A stretch of DNA of 5,177 nt. It comes from Oscillospiraceae bacterium. Lineage in GTDB: Bacteria > Bacillota > Clostridia > Oscillospirales > Oscillospiraceae. A model generated the notes under the pieces. That model searched no databases. It was not told the DNA's origin and saw only the letters and a program-made list of their open reading frames with translations. Where the stretch lies: positions 1-5,177 of the forward strand of contig JAFYIF010000300.1 of assembly GCA_017538775.1 (NCBI GenBank). The letters run 5' to 3'. Numbering within the stretch: the first letter of the stretch is position 1; every line of letters starts with the position of its first letter. The position numbers were made by a program, and so were the translations under genes. Positions 1 to 5,177 of the stretch are shown one piece after another.

Positions 1-32
1 CTCAGCCGGAGGTCTCTTGTAATATGGGATGC

Positions 33-3000
33 TTATCCTTTCCAGCAATCGTTCAGCGGGAGCCAGTCCTCGTTGATCAGGATGAGCTTGACGGAAGCGG
101 CGTCGGGGAAGGCGAACAGGCTGAAGCGATAGCGGTCGGCAAGTCCGGCCTCCAGGACCTTCCGGCCCGTGGTCCAGCCCAGCTCTTTTCCGTTGGCGTC
201 GTAGACGACGGCCAGCACGCGCTCCCCTTCGCCCAGTCCGGCGAGTACGGCGTCAAAGCTGTCTCCGTCCTGAATGCTGGACAGGACATCGCCCGCGCTG
301 CCATAGGCGCAGACTATGGTGGGCAGGGGCAGGGCGCTGAGCTCGTAGCCGTACTGGTCATAGAGGGTGATCCGGTCGATGCCGAAGCCGTAAACGGCCT
401 GTCCCTCGTCCGTGAGGGTGTAGTTCAGCGTGATCGCGTTGCCGTAGACCGTGTACTCCATGTTGGAATAGATGTAGATGTCCTCGGCGTTGCCCGCGCC
501 CGTGACGAATTGCAGGGTACTGCCGGTGGTGCGCTGGTTGAAGTGGAAGCGGACCCGGGCCGCGCCGGGGCAGGAGAAGCGGAAGCTCCAGCTGCCGCTG
601 CGGACGCCGTGGGGGGACTGGATCAGGTTCTGCTCGCTGCCGTCGTCCCAGCGCATGGGGGTGAAGTCCAGGACTCTGGCCTCGCCGTCGTAGTAGGTCA
701 GCTCCACCTCGCCGCCGTCCCAGTGGCTGAGGCCGTCGGCGTCCAGCGTGTACCAGACGTTCGTCTCAAAGCAGTCGTTCTCATCGGAACTGACCCGGTA
801 CTCGGGCCGGTAGGAGAAGCTTTCGTTGTTGCTGCTGAGCTGATAGGCGAAGTAGCGCCCGGTTTCGTCGCTGGGGCAGCTGGCCGGGTCCACCTCGAAG
901 GTCTGGCTCCCGTAGGCGGAGATCGTGATGCGGAACGGCCGCGTCGCCTCCGCCGGGAGACGGATCTTCCCGGAGAGATAGGGCGGCTGGAGCTGGAGCG
1001 GGAAGTCGTAGCTGGCGTTCCCGTCCAGGGGAAAGACCCCCGCCTCGGTTGCGCGGGTGCTGACGCCGCCGTCCGCCGTGGCGTAGAGCGTGCGCGCCAG
1101 CCCGCCGGAATAGACCTCGGCGGAGACCGTGTAGCACGTCGCCGCCACTCCCTGGGGGATCAGCACCCGGTAGTCGGTCTGCGCGTAGCTGTCGCTGCCC
1201 GGATTGCTGCTCAGATAGAACGAGCCTTCATAGCTTTCCAGCAGCTCCTGCGCGTCGGTGCGCAGCTGCACCGTGACCGCGCCGCTGATATAGCGCGTGT
1301 AGCCCTCCGGGCGGAGGACCCGTCCGCTGATCACGGCCTGGGCGATGGGCAGCTCCAGATCAACGCCGCTCAGGTCGCCGCTGACCGGCACTTCGGAGCG
1401 CTCGGCCTGGAAGATGATGTTGGTGTCCACGCCGCTGCCATAGTCCTGGTCGACGGAGACGCGGTATACGCCCTCCGCCTTGGGGACGCAGACGCGGTAG
1501 GTCCAGGGGCCGCTGCCGCTGGTGATCCGGGCGTAGCCCTCATAGCTGAGATAAGCGGTGGCGTCCTCTTTCTGCGCGGTCACCCAGCAGGAATAGCTGC
1601 CGTTGGCCCGGAAATAGCCCCCCTCGGCCGGGCGCAGCGCGCCCTCCAGCGTCCAGCCGTCGGAAACCGGAACCTCCAGGCCGTCCAGGCTCTCGCCGCT
1701 GAACGTGAGGAGCGCCGCGCCGTCCGTGCCCTGCACCACCGCGTCCACGCCGCCGCTGTAATAATAGGTGCCGACGACCAGGGCGCGGTTGATGTCGCTG
1801 TCAATACTGACATAGAGATAGTACTGACCTTCCAGATCGTCGGAGACCTGCATGGACCAGCTCCCGTCCTCCGCAAGGCGCACCCAGCCGCTCGCCGCCC
1901 GGTAACCGCTCGGGTCCTCCAGGCTCAGGCCGATGTAGGAGCTCCGGTCGGAGTCCCAGGCCTCCGGGATGGTCCCGCCGCCGGGCAGACAGATCCGGCC
2001 GCTGATGCGCGTGCCCTTCACGAGCCGGAAATCCACGCCGCTCCGGTCCCCGCTGACCTCCGGCCCCCCGGCGTAAGTGCCGACGCAGCGCCAGGTTTCG
2101 TCGATGTAGAGCGTGTTGGTGCTGATGAGGTCCTCACTGTCGCAGTTGACAGAGGCGCTCAGCTCGTCCAGTCGGCCCTGGGGCGCTTCCAGCCGGTAGG
2201 AGGTGGCGGTCTGGCCCTTCCGGATCGTGAAGGGCTGGGAGTTCCAGACATCGTCACCGCTGCTCTGGACATAGCCGTTGACGCCCAGATCCGCCGTGCC
2301 CTCGGGGAGGAAGATCTGCCCCTGAAGGACGGCGGTGGCGGAAAAGTAGAATTTCGTCGCGCCGTTGCCGTCGGAATCCAGGGTGAGCTCCCGATCCAGG
2401 GAACGGACCATCCCCTCCGCGCCGCTCAGAGACACATCCATCCAGACCGTCTCCCCGGCCCCGAAGCCGTAATCCATATAGGAGAATTCCAGGGTCTGCG
2501 CCCCCTCAGGCACCAGATAGCGGACGGCGGTGCCGCCGGAGAGCTGCAGCTGGGCCAGCATCCCCCCCGCCGGGGCGGGGACGGCGAAGGTCATTGCGCC
2601 GCGGATCCGGTTCACAGTCAGGGGGATGGCCAGCGTCCCGGCGGCGGTGTCGCCGTTCAGGGTGTAGCTGCCGCCCCGGACGCGGGTGGATTCCATCAGC
2701 CGGTTGGAGCCCCGGTAGCTGGTGAAGGCGGCGGAGACGCCGAAGCTCTGGCCCTGCTCCGTCCGGGGGACGTAGATCACATAGTCCGTCTCCGCCTGGC
2801 CCGCCTCAAAGACCGCGTAGACGGCGTAATGCTCGCCGTCGGCGAAGTCGGCCATGGCGTAGGCCCCGCGCCAGTCGCTGTCGTCCGCGATGTCGCGGCT
2901 CAGTGTTCCGCTGATCGTCAGGCAGTCCGGCTCGGTGATGGACACCGTCGCCGTCTCCTCGGTGAAGGTGAAGCGTTTGGCCTGGCCGGGAAGCCCGGTG

Positions 3001-4217
3001 ATCCCCTCCTCGGCGGCGTAGCGCTCGTCCGGGGAGGCGGAATAATAGTTGGAATCATAGCTGGACAGGCGGGAATAGCCGATGCGGAAGGCCCGGTCCC
3101 GGGGCAAATTCAGGCGCACACTCAGCTCCTGCGTCCCGGTGGCGGCCTGGACGCTCGCCCTGGTGTAGACGTTGGTCCCGTTGCCGGAATAGGCGTTGAC
3201 AAACACCCGCTCGCTGCGGACCGTGGGCGCGGGCAGACGCAGCGTCACCGTGACCAGGCAGGTTTCCGCCGTCTGCGTCCCGCCGGAGAGCAGCGCGTCC
3301 CCGTTGACCTCCAGCCCGCTGAGATCGCCGTCCCAGAGGGGGAGCCAGGCTTCCTCGTCATAGTCGTTCGTCAGCTCGTTGACATAGGAGAGGTAGCTCC
3401 AATGGCCGCCTTCGCTGCAATAGAAATCCAGGCAGTAGAGTCCGGCGGGCACGTCCAGCCGGAAGGGCAGCTCGGTCGTCCCGGCGGGGGCGCTCAGATC
3501 GTTGTAGATCCAGTCTCCGCTGCTGTAGGGCCCCGCCTCCACCGTGAAGCTGGCGGCGGCGCTCAGCGGCGCGCTGAAGCGCAGGACGCCGGAGATGCTG
3601 CGCTCCGGCGCGCTCAGGGTCAGGCTGCGGCTGAGCGTCGCCCCCGCCGCCAGGCTGGCGCCCCGGGCCAGATACTGGCTGCGCGCCGGGCTGCCGTCGC
3701 CGTTGAAATACAGCGTGCCGGACGCCACGCCGGAGGGCTTGGCGTTCCGGGTGTTGACGCCGAAGAAATAGCTCCCCGCCGCCACGTTCTCAAAGCGGAA
3801 GCTGACCGCCCCGCCGCCGGAGACATCCTGATACTGGCTTTGCACCTGTTCCGGCTCCCGGATCACCAGCCCCGTGCCGTCGGTCTCGGCGGCCCGGTAG
3901 AGATAGGCCCGGACGCGCCCGTTCAGGCTGGCCCCCGCCGGAAGACGGACGCTCAGACTGACCGTACCGCCGCCGGAGAGCAGCGCGGCGTCGGGCTGCG
4001 CCTCCTCCGGGGCGCACAGCCGGTCCAGCGCGTCCCGGTGCGCCGCCTCCCGCCGGGCGGCAAAGTCCGCCTCCCGGGCTTCGCGGGACGCTTCCGCCTC
4101 CGATGCCTCCGCCGGGACCTGGACGGCGACCGCTTCCGGTCCCGCTGCAAATGCCCACGCCGGAAGGCCCAGCGCCAGCGCCAGCACAAGGACCCATGCA
4201 ACGATGCTTCGTTTCAC
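33..4217 (-). CDS. Large secreted multi-repeat beta-domain protein with CUB-like domain
   Basis: Seen: 1394 residues from a GTG start to TAA. GTG at 4217 is chosen because GGAGGAG lies 7 nt upstream and a classic signal peptide begins there (K2-R3, hydrophobic core 5-18, cleavage near AFA-A at 24/25). The open frame continues 63 codons further up to a TTG, but that stretch runs through the -10 box and encodes no plausible protein. Order of parts: signal peptide; Ala/Glu/Arg-rich helical stretch about 31-72; about ten beta-type repeats, 85-1187; CUB-like domain, about 1195-1285; C-terminal domain, about 1326-1394. There are 16 scattered cysteines, no lipobox, no LPXTG, no SLH, no dockerin and no catalytic signature that I recognise. 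Inference: an exported adhesin or scaffold-like protein that acts outside the membrane, released or non-covalently attached. The repeats resemble the logic of carboxypeptidase-regulatory/prealbumin-like sandwiches. Ligand and exact role are unknown. It is divergent from the transporter gene. Confidence 0.9.
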   Translation of the reverse strand: MKRSIVAWVLVLALALGLPAWAFAAGPEAVAVQVPAEASEAEASREAREADFAARREAAHRDALDRLCAPEEAQPDAALLSGGGTVSLSVRLPAGASLNGRVRAYLYRAAETDGTGLVIREPEQVQSQYQDVSGGGAVSFRFENVAAGSYFFGVNTRNAKPSGVASGTLYFNGDGSPARSQYLARGASLAAGATLSRSLTLSAPERSISGVLRFSAPLSAAASFTVEAGPYSSGDWIYNDLSAPAGTTELPFRLDVPAGLYCLDFYCSEGGHWSYLSYVNELTNDYDEEAWLPLWDGDLSGLEVNGDALLSGGTQTAETCLVTVTLRLPAPTVRSERVFVNAYSGNGTNVYTRASVQAATGTQELSVRLNLPRDRAFRIGYSRLSSYDSNYYSASPDERYAAEEGITGLPGQAKRFTFTEETATVSITEPDCLTISGTLSRDIADDSDWRGAYAMADFADGEHYAVYAVFEAGQAETDYVIYVPRTEQGQSFGVSAAFTSYRGSNRLMESTRVRGGSYTLNGDTAAGTLAIPLTVNRIRGAMTFAVPAPAGGMLAQLQLSGGTAVRYLVPEGAQTLEFSYMDYGFGAGETVWMDVSLSGAEGMVRSLDRELTLDSDGNGATKFYFSATAVLQGQIFLPEGTADLGVNGYVQSSGDDVWNSQPFTIRKGQTATSYRLEAPQGRLDELSASVNCDSEDLISTNTLYIDETWRCVGTYAGGPEVSGDRSGVDFRLVKGTRISGRICLPGGGTIPEAWDSDRSSYIGLSLEDPSGYRAASGWVRLAEDGSWSMQVSDDLEGQYYLYVSIDSDINRALVVGTYYYSGGVDAVVQGTDGAALLTFSGESLDGLEVPVSDGWTLEGALRPAEGGYFRANGSYSCWVTAQKEDATAYLSYEGYARITSGSGPWTYRVCVPKAEGVYRVSVDQDYGSGVDTNIIFQAERSEVPVSGDLSGVDLELPIAQAVISGRVLRPEGYTRYISGAVTVQLRTDAQELLESYEGSFYLSSNPGSDSYAQTDYRVLIPQGVAATCYTVSAEVYSGGLARTLYATADGGVSTRATEAGVFPLDGNASYDFPLQLQPPYLSGKIRLPAEATRPFRITISAYGSQTFEVDPASCPSDETGRYFAYQLSSNNESFSYRPEYRVSSDENDCFETNVWYTLDADGLSHWDGGEVELTYYDGEARVLDFTPMRWDDGSEQNLIQSPHGVRSGSWSFRFSCPGAARVRFHFNQRTTGSTLQFVTGAGNAEDIYIYSNMEYTVYGNAITLNYTLTDEGQAVYGFGIDRITLYDQYGYELSALPLPTIVCAYGSAGDVLSSIQDGDSFDAVLAGLGEGERVLAVVYDANGKELGWTTGRKVLEAGLADRYRFSLFAFPDAASVKLILINEDWLPLNDCWKG
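36..242 (-). other. C-terminal 'YDxNG...VKL...PL' domain of the large protein
   Basis: Residues about 1326-1394. A strand ending V-V-Y-D-A-N-G-K (1337-1344) is followed about 30 residues later by D-A-A-S-V-K-L-I-L-I (1372-1381) and W-L-P-L (1385-1388). This resembles the terminal module found in many clostridial secreted proteins and polysaccharide-active enzymes, where a 'Y-D-x-x-G' strand precedes a 'x-V-K-V-F-x-W-D-x-L..x-P-L' strand. The match is by eye and the module's function is not established; an accessory beta-sandwich is the likely fold. Confidence 0.45.
363..635 (-). other. CUB-like domain of the large protein
   Basis: Residues about 1195-1285. Key residues: S-P-H at 1201-1203, W1210 and F1212/F1214 in the first strands, F1224/F1226, the D-I-Y-I-Y strand at 1246-1250, G1259-N1260 turn, and a D-E-G-x-x-x-Y-G-F-x-I ending at 1270-1280. 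This matches the pattern I know from CUB-like domains of clostridial surface proteins, which have a SPH-type start, a D-Y-I-Y-I-Y-D centre and a S-D-G-S-x-x-Y-G-F end. Such domains usually mediate carbohydrate or protein contacts outside the cell; the ligand here is unknown. Confidence 0.65.
657..3965 (-). repeat. About ten divergent protein repeats of 93-122 residues
   Basis: Residues 85-1187. Repeats begin at a pattern like I-S-G-[RKVT]-[hydrophobic]-x-[LF]-x-P. Approximate starts are residues 86, 208, 322, 435, 538, 631, 738, 857, 963 and 1081, spacing 93 to 122. A typical repeat has this opening strand, a variable middle, a strand such as [ST]-x-Y-R-[VL]-x-[VI]-P-x-G followed by a Y/S-x-V strand, and a closing linker of the form S-G-D-x-S-G-[VL]-[DE]-[LFV]. 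The closing linker is best kept at residues 296-306, 722-732, 840-851 and 946-956. Similarity is at the protein level only; I see no long DNA identity, so the duplications look old. The pattern resembles carboxypeptidase-regulatory-like or other transthyretin-type beta-sandwiches (inference from strand pattern, no search run). Boundaries are uncertain by about 10 residues, and repeats 1, 3 and 5 are the weakest. Confidence 0.75.
4146..4217 (-). other. Sec signal peptide of the large protein
   Basis: Residues 1-24. Positive n-region (K2, R3), a long Leu/Ala/Val core (residues 5-18), a P19 helix breaker, then the A-F-A|A signal peptidase I site at 24/25 (25/26 also possible). There is no cysteine at the cleavage site, so the protein is not a lipoprotein. 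This element fixes both the strand and the start codon of the gene. Confidence 0.9.
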
Positions 4218-4224
4218 TGTCGTT

Positions 4225-4231
4225 CTCCTCC
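4225..4231 (-). promoter_or_regulatory. Ribosome binding site that fixes the GTG start
   Basis: GGAGGAG on the minus strand, 7 nt before GTG at 4217. It is a near-perfect Shine-Dalgarno and decides the start in favour of GTG over the upstream in-frame ATG (4287-4289) and TTG (4404-4406), neither of which has a comparable site. Confidence 0.88.
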
Positions 4232-4251
4232 GTTCTTCTGTCGTGCCCGCC

Positions 4252-4270
4252 CCCGGGCGTCCGCCCCGGG
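4252..4270 (-). promoter_or_regulatory. GC-only hairpin in the leader of the large gene
   Basis: CCCGGG, seven bases, CCCGGG: a 6-bp all-GC stem. An alternative register pairs GGGCG with CGCCC around a 2-base loop. It lies between the predicted transcription start (about 4281) and the ribosome binding site, ending about 20 nt before it. No U-tract follows, so it is not a terminator. It may influence mRNA stability or translation, or may simply reflect high GC. Confidence 0.4.
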
Positions 4271-4287
4271 CCGGACCGTTCCCCTGC

Positions 4288-4316
4288 ATTATAAGGCGGG
4301 ACGGAGAAAAATACAA
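4288..4316 (-). promoter_or_regulatory. Sigma-A-type promoter for the large gene
   Basis: On the minus strand, TATAAT (4288-4293) is a perfect -10, exactly 17 bp from TTGTAT (4311-4316), a weak -35 matching only TTG of the consensus. Transcription should start near 4281, giving a leader of about 64 nt. The -35 lies within the left arm of the dyad at 4310-4359, which fits control by a bound regulator. Confidence 0.7.
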
Positions 4317-4359
4317 GATACCGGGACGGCTGATTTGCGCGTTTCCGATATCTTGTGTT
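4310..4359. promoter_or_regulatory. Long-spaced dyad (candidate operator) over the -35 of the large gene
   Basis: ACAAGATA at 4313-4320 and its exact reverse complement TATCTTGT at 4349-4356. Extending outwards and inwards gives 17-bp half sites (4310-4326 and 4343-4359) matching at 14 of 17 positions. The centres are about 33 bp apart, near three helical turns. The left arm overlaps the -35. A regulator that binds two sites on one DNA face would fit; identity unknown. Confidence 0.45.
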
Positions 4360-4398
4360 CGCGGGGCGCAGGGCGTGCGGCGCGGGCTTCTCTCTCCC

Positions 4399-4409
4399 GG
4401 TTTCAAACC
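4399..4409. promoter_or_regulatory. 11-bp perfect palindrome GGTTTCAAACC
   Basis: Five-base arms around a single C, flanked on both sides by CTCCC (4394-4398 and 4410-4414, the right copy shifted in register as C-TCCC). It sits between the two divergent promoters and could be an operator half or full site. It is short enough to occur by chance. Confidence 0.25.
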
Positions 4410-4473
4410 CTCCCACAGCTCCCAGATCCTTCCGGACGCCCCCGCCGATGCTGGTATTATTCACCATAAAAGC

Positions 4474-4504
4474 TCAATATGATTTGTTATTTCCGTCATA
4501 TTGA
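4474..4504. promoter_or_regulatory. Nine-bp dyad TCAATATGA / TCATATTGA (candidate operator)
   Basis: TCAATATGA (4474-4482) and its exact reverse complement TCATATTGA (4496-4504) are separated by 13 bp, with centres 22 bp apart (about two helical turns). Each half is itself of the form TCA-N3-TGA. The right copy is nested in CGTCATATTGACG (4494-4506), which overlaps the -35 of the transporter promoter. This placement suggests repression by a dimeric or tetrameric regulator. Confidence 0.5.
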
Positions 4505-4529
4505 CGAAACTGCGGAAATCGATTATCCT
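4501..4529 (+). promoter_or_regulatory. Candidate promoter for the SatP-like gene
   Basis: TTGACG (-35, five of six matches) and TATCCT (-10, four of six, 4524-4529) with 17-bp spacing. Transcription would start near 4536, leaving a leader of about 97 nt. An alternative is the extended -10 TGGTATTAT at 4452-4460, which lacks a good -35 and would give a leader of about 165 nt. Confidence 0.5.
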
Positions 4530-4546
4530 GTTATCAAGAAAAGGTA

Positions 4547-4581
4547 TCTCCGCGCTACGGGTTTTGCGCACGGCGTGGAGA
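4547..4581 (+). promoter_or_regulatory. Leader hairpin of the SatP-like gene
   Basis: TCTCCGCGC (4547-4555) pairs with GCGTGGAGA (4573-4581): nine pairs including one G-U, loop of 17. It is followed by AAAAATTTT rather than a U-run, so it is not a clear terminator. The left arm, TATCTCC (4545-4551), could instead pair with the GGAGGATA at the ribosome binding site (4623-4630) with one bulge, giving a possible mutually exclusive switch. This is inference from pairing only. Confidence 0.35.
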
Positions 4582-4602
4582 AAAATTTTCGCTTTGTTGC
4601 CG

Positions 4603-4615
4603 GTTCCAAAGGAAC
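4603..4615 (+). promoter_or_regulatory. Small hairpin just upstream of the ribosome binding site
   Basis: GTTCC-AAA-GGAAC, a 5-bp stem with a 3-base loop, ending 5 nt before the Shine-Dalgarno at 4621. It may help keep the site exposed. It is short and may be incidental. Confidence 0.3.
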
Positions 4616-4620
4616 AGAAA

Positions 4621-4627
4621 AAGGAGG
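4621..4627 (+). promoter_or_regulatory. Ribosome binding site for the SatP-like gene
   Basis: AAGGAGG, 5 nt before ATG at 4633. It selects this ATG over the in-frame TTG at 4501, which would add 44 basic residues and has no such site. Confidence 0.88.
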
Positions 4628-4632
4628 ATATT

Positions 4633-5166
4633 ATGTTTCAGTATGTCAGTTCTCCCCTCGCGCTGTCCGTCTTCGGCCTGTTCGCCACGGTCATCTGCTT
4701 CGGTCTGGAGCAGATCGGCGTCGGCGTAAAGGGCGCGGACCCTGAGAAGCTGCAAAAGAGCCTGGGCCGTATCGCCATCCTCTTCGGCGGCGTCTGCCAG
4801 CTGGTGGGCGCGGCCTGGCTGGCCTTCGGCGGTCCCAAGGAGGATCCCTTCCATGTGGCCGTGTTCGGCTTCTTTGGCTTCTTCTGGATCCTGGTCGGCC
4901 TGCACTTCATCAAGGGCGGCGACAAGAAGGTCATGGCCCACTTCTTCTTCACCGGCCTGGTGCTCTGCGCCCTCTTCACCCTCTATGCCGTCACCCACGA
5001 CATGCTCTGGCCGCTGGGCATCGACCTGATCGTCATCGACGTGCTGCTCATCAGCCTGATCATCGGCTGGTACACCGGCAACAAGTGGATCAACAAGTTC
5101 GCCGGCCTGTGCAACATCGCCATCGGCATCATTTCCTTCTTCCTGCTCTATCCCAACTTCGTCTGA
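4633..5166 (+). CDS. SatP-like (GPR1/FUN34/YaaH family) carboxylate transporter
   Basis: Seen: 177 residues, ATG to TGA, six hydrophobic segments at about 8-30, 46-66, 73-92, 100-120, 127-147 and 155-173. The S-P-L-A-L at 7-11 sits where the family has its N-P-A-P-L-G-L signature. G-G-V-C-Q at 52-56 matches the G-G-x-x-Q of helix 2, and F-G-F-F-W at 81-85 lies at the helix 3 F-x-x-Y-x-x-F-W position, with Phe instead of Tyr. Length fits the family (E. coli SatP is about 188 residues). Known: family members are hexameric inner-membrane carriers or channels for acetate, succinate and related acids. Inferred: uptake or release of short-chain acids in a fermenting anaerobe. The structurally related AmiS/UreI amide/urea channel family is the main alternative; substrate is not settled. 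The gene follows AAGGAGG and is divergent from the large secreted protein gene. Confidence 0.75.
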   Translation: MFQYVSSPLALSVFGLFATVICFGLEQIGVGVKGADPEKLQKSLGRIAILFGGVCQLVGAAWLAFGGPKEDPFHVAVFGFFGFFWILVGLHFIKGGDKKVMAHFFFTGLVLCALFTLYAVTHDMLWPLGIDLIVIDVLLISLIIGWYTGNKWINKFAGLCNIAIGIISFFLLYPNFV

Positions 5167-5177
5167 GCCTCCGTCCA

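Larger units (their letters stand above)
4218..4632. other. Divergent intergenic control region
   Basis: 415 bp between the two start codons. The half nearest the large gene is GC-rich (4221-4450), and the half nearest the transporter is clearly AT-richer (about 4451-4635). It holds one promoter in each direction, two long dyads, one short palindrome and three hairpins, listed separately. Frames that stay open here (a minus-strand extension to 4406, a plus-strand TTG at 4501) lack ribosome binding sites and protein-like composition, so no further gene is called. Confidence 0.8.

Noticed and set aside
1..32. Terminator downstream of the large gene
   Set aside because: Only 32 bases are available after the stop codon and no complete stem with a T-run is visible.
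33..60. C-terminal cell-wall anchor (LPXTG-like) from W-L-P-L near the end
   Set aside because: No LPXTG, no hydrophobic segment and no basic tail follow; the protein ends within 9 residues.
657..3965. CRISPR or DNA-level tandem repeat
   Set aside because: Repetition is at the protein level with strong divergence; no regular identical DNA units or spacers.
4218..4406. N-terminal extension of the large protein to TTG at 4406
   Set aside because: Runs through the promoter and leader, has Arg/Pro/Gly-rich composition, no ribosome binding site, and would bury the signal peptide.
3790..4467. 225-residue minus-strand frame over the 5' end of the large gene
   Set aside because: Arg/Gly-rich out-of-frame product overlapping the signal-peptide-coding region; GC-rich shadow.
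24..4469. 1481-residue open frame on the plus strand as a gene
   Set aside because: Codon-aligned antisense shadow of the minus-strand gene: low-complexity Ala/Gly/Arg/Val-rich product, no signal peptide or motif, no ribosome binding site. The opposite strand has signal peptide, repeats, promoter and ribosome binding site.
4501..4632. 44-residue N-terminal extension of the transporter from TTG
   Set aside because: No ribosome binding site, overlaps the predicted -35, and the family begins close to the S-P-L-A signature; ATG 4633 has AAGGAGG at 5 nt.
4479..4745. 88-residue plus-strand frame in the intergenic region
   Set aside because: Runs out of frame into the transporter gene, with no ribosome binding site and no recognisable features.
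4555..4998. Minus-strand frames opposite the transporter
   Set aside because: Antisense shadows with charged low-complexity composition, no ribosome binding site and no family resemblance.

Overview
The window reads as a piece of a high-GC Firmicutes genome. A gut Oscillospiraceae/Ruminococcaceae-type clostridium is the best guess (inference). The evidence is strong GGAGG-type ribosome binding sites, a GTG start, GC-rich third codon positions, an AT-richer promoter region, and a large secreted protein with a CUB-like domain of a sort common in surface proteins of gut Clostridia.

Layout: (1) Positions 1-32 are the short 3' flank of the large gene, with no complete terminator visible. (2) Positions 33-4217, minus strand, hold one 1394-residue secreted protein: signal peptide, charged Ala/Glu-rich helix, about ten divergent beta-type repeats of 93-122 residues, a CUB-like domain and a small C-terminal domain. 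It has no catalytic motif, lipobox, LPXTG or SLH anchor that I can see. (3) Positions 4218-4632 are a 415-bp divergent intergenic region. It holds a promoter for each gene (perfect TATAAT on the minus strand, TTGACG-17-TATCCT on the plus strand), three dyad-symmetric candidate operators and three candidate leader hairpins. (4) Positions 4633-5166, plus strand, encode a complete 177-residue six-helix membrane protein resembling the GPR1/FUN34/YaaH (SatP) acetate/succinate transporter family. The last 11 bases are its 3' flank.

The two genes face away from each other and share only the control region, so they could be co-regulated. Nothing in the sequence proves a functional link. The main trap is a 1481-codon open frame on the plus strand that covers the whole large gene. 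It lies in codon-aligned antisense register and is best explained by the sense gene containing no TTA, CTA or TCA codons. The least-described part of the window is the large repeat protein together with the dyad-rich intergenic region.
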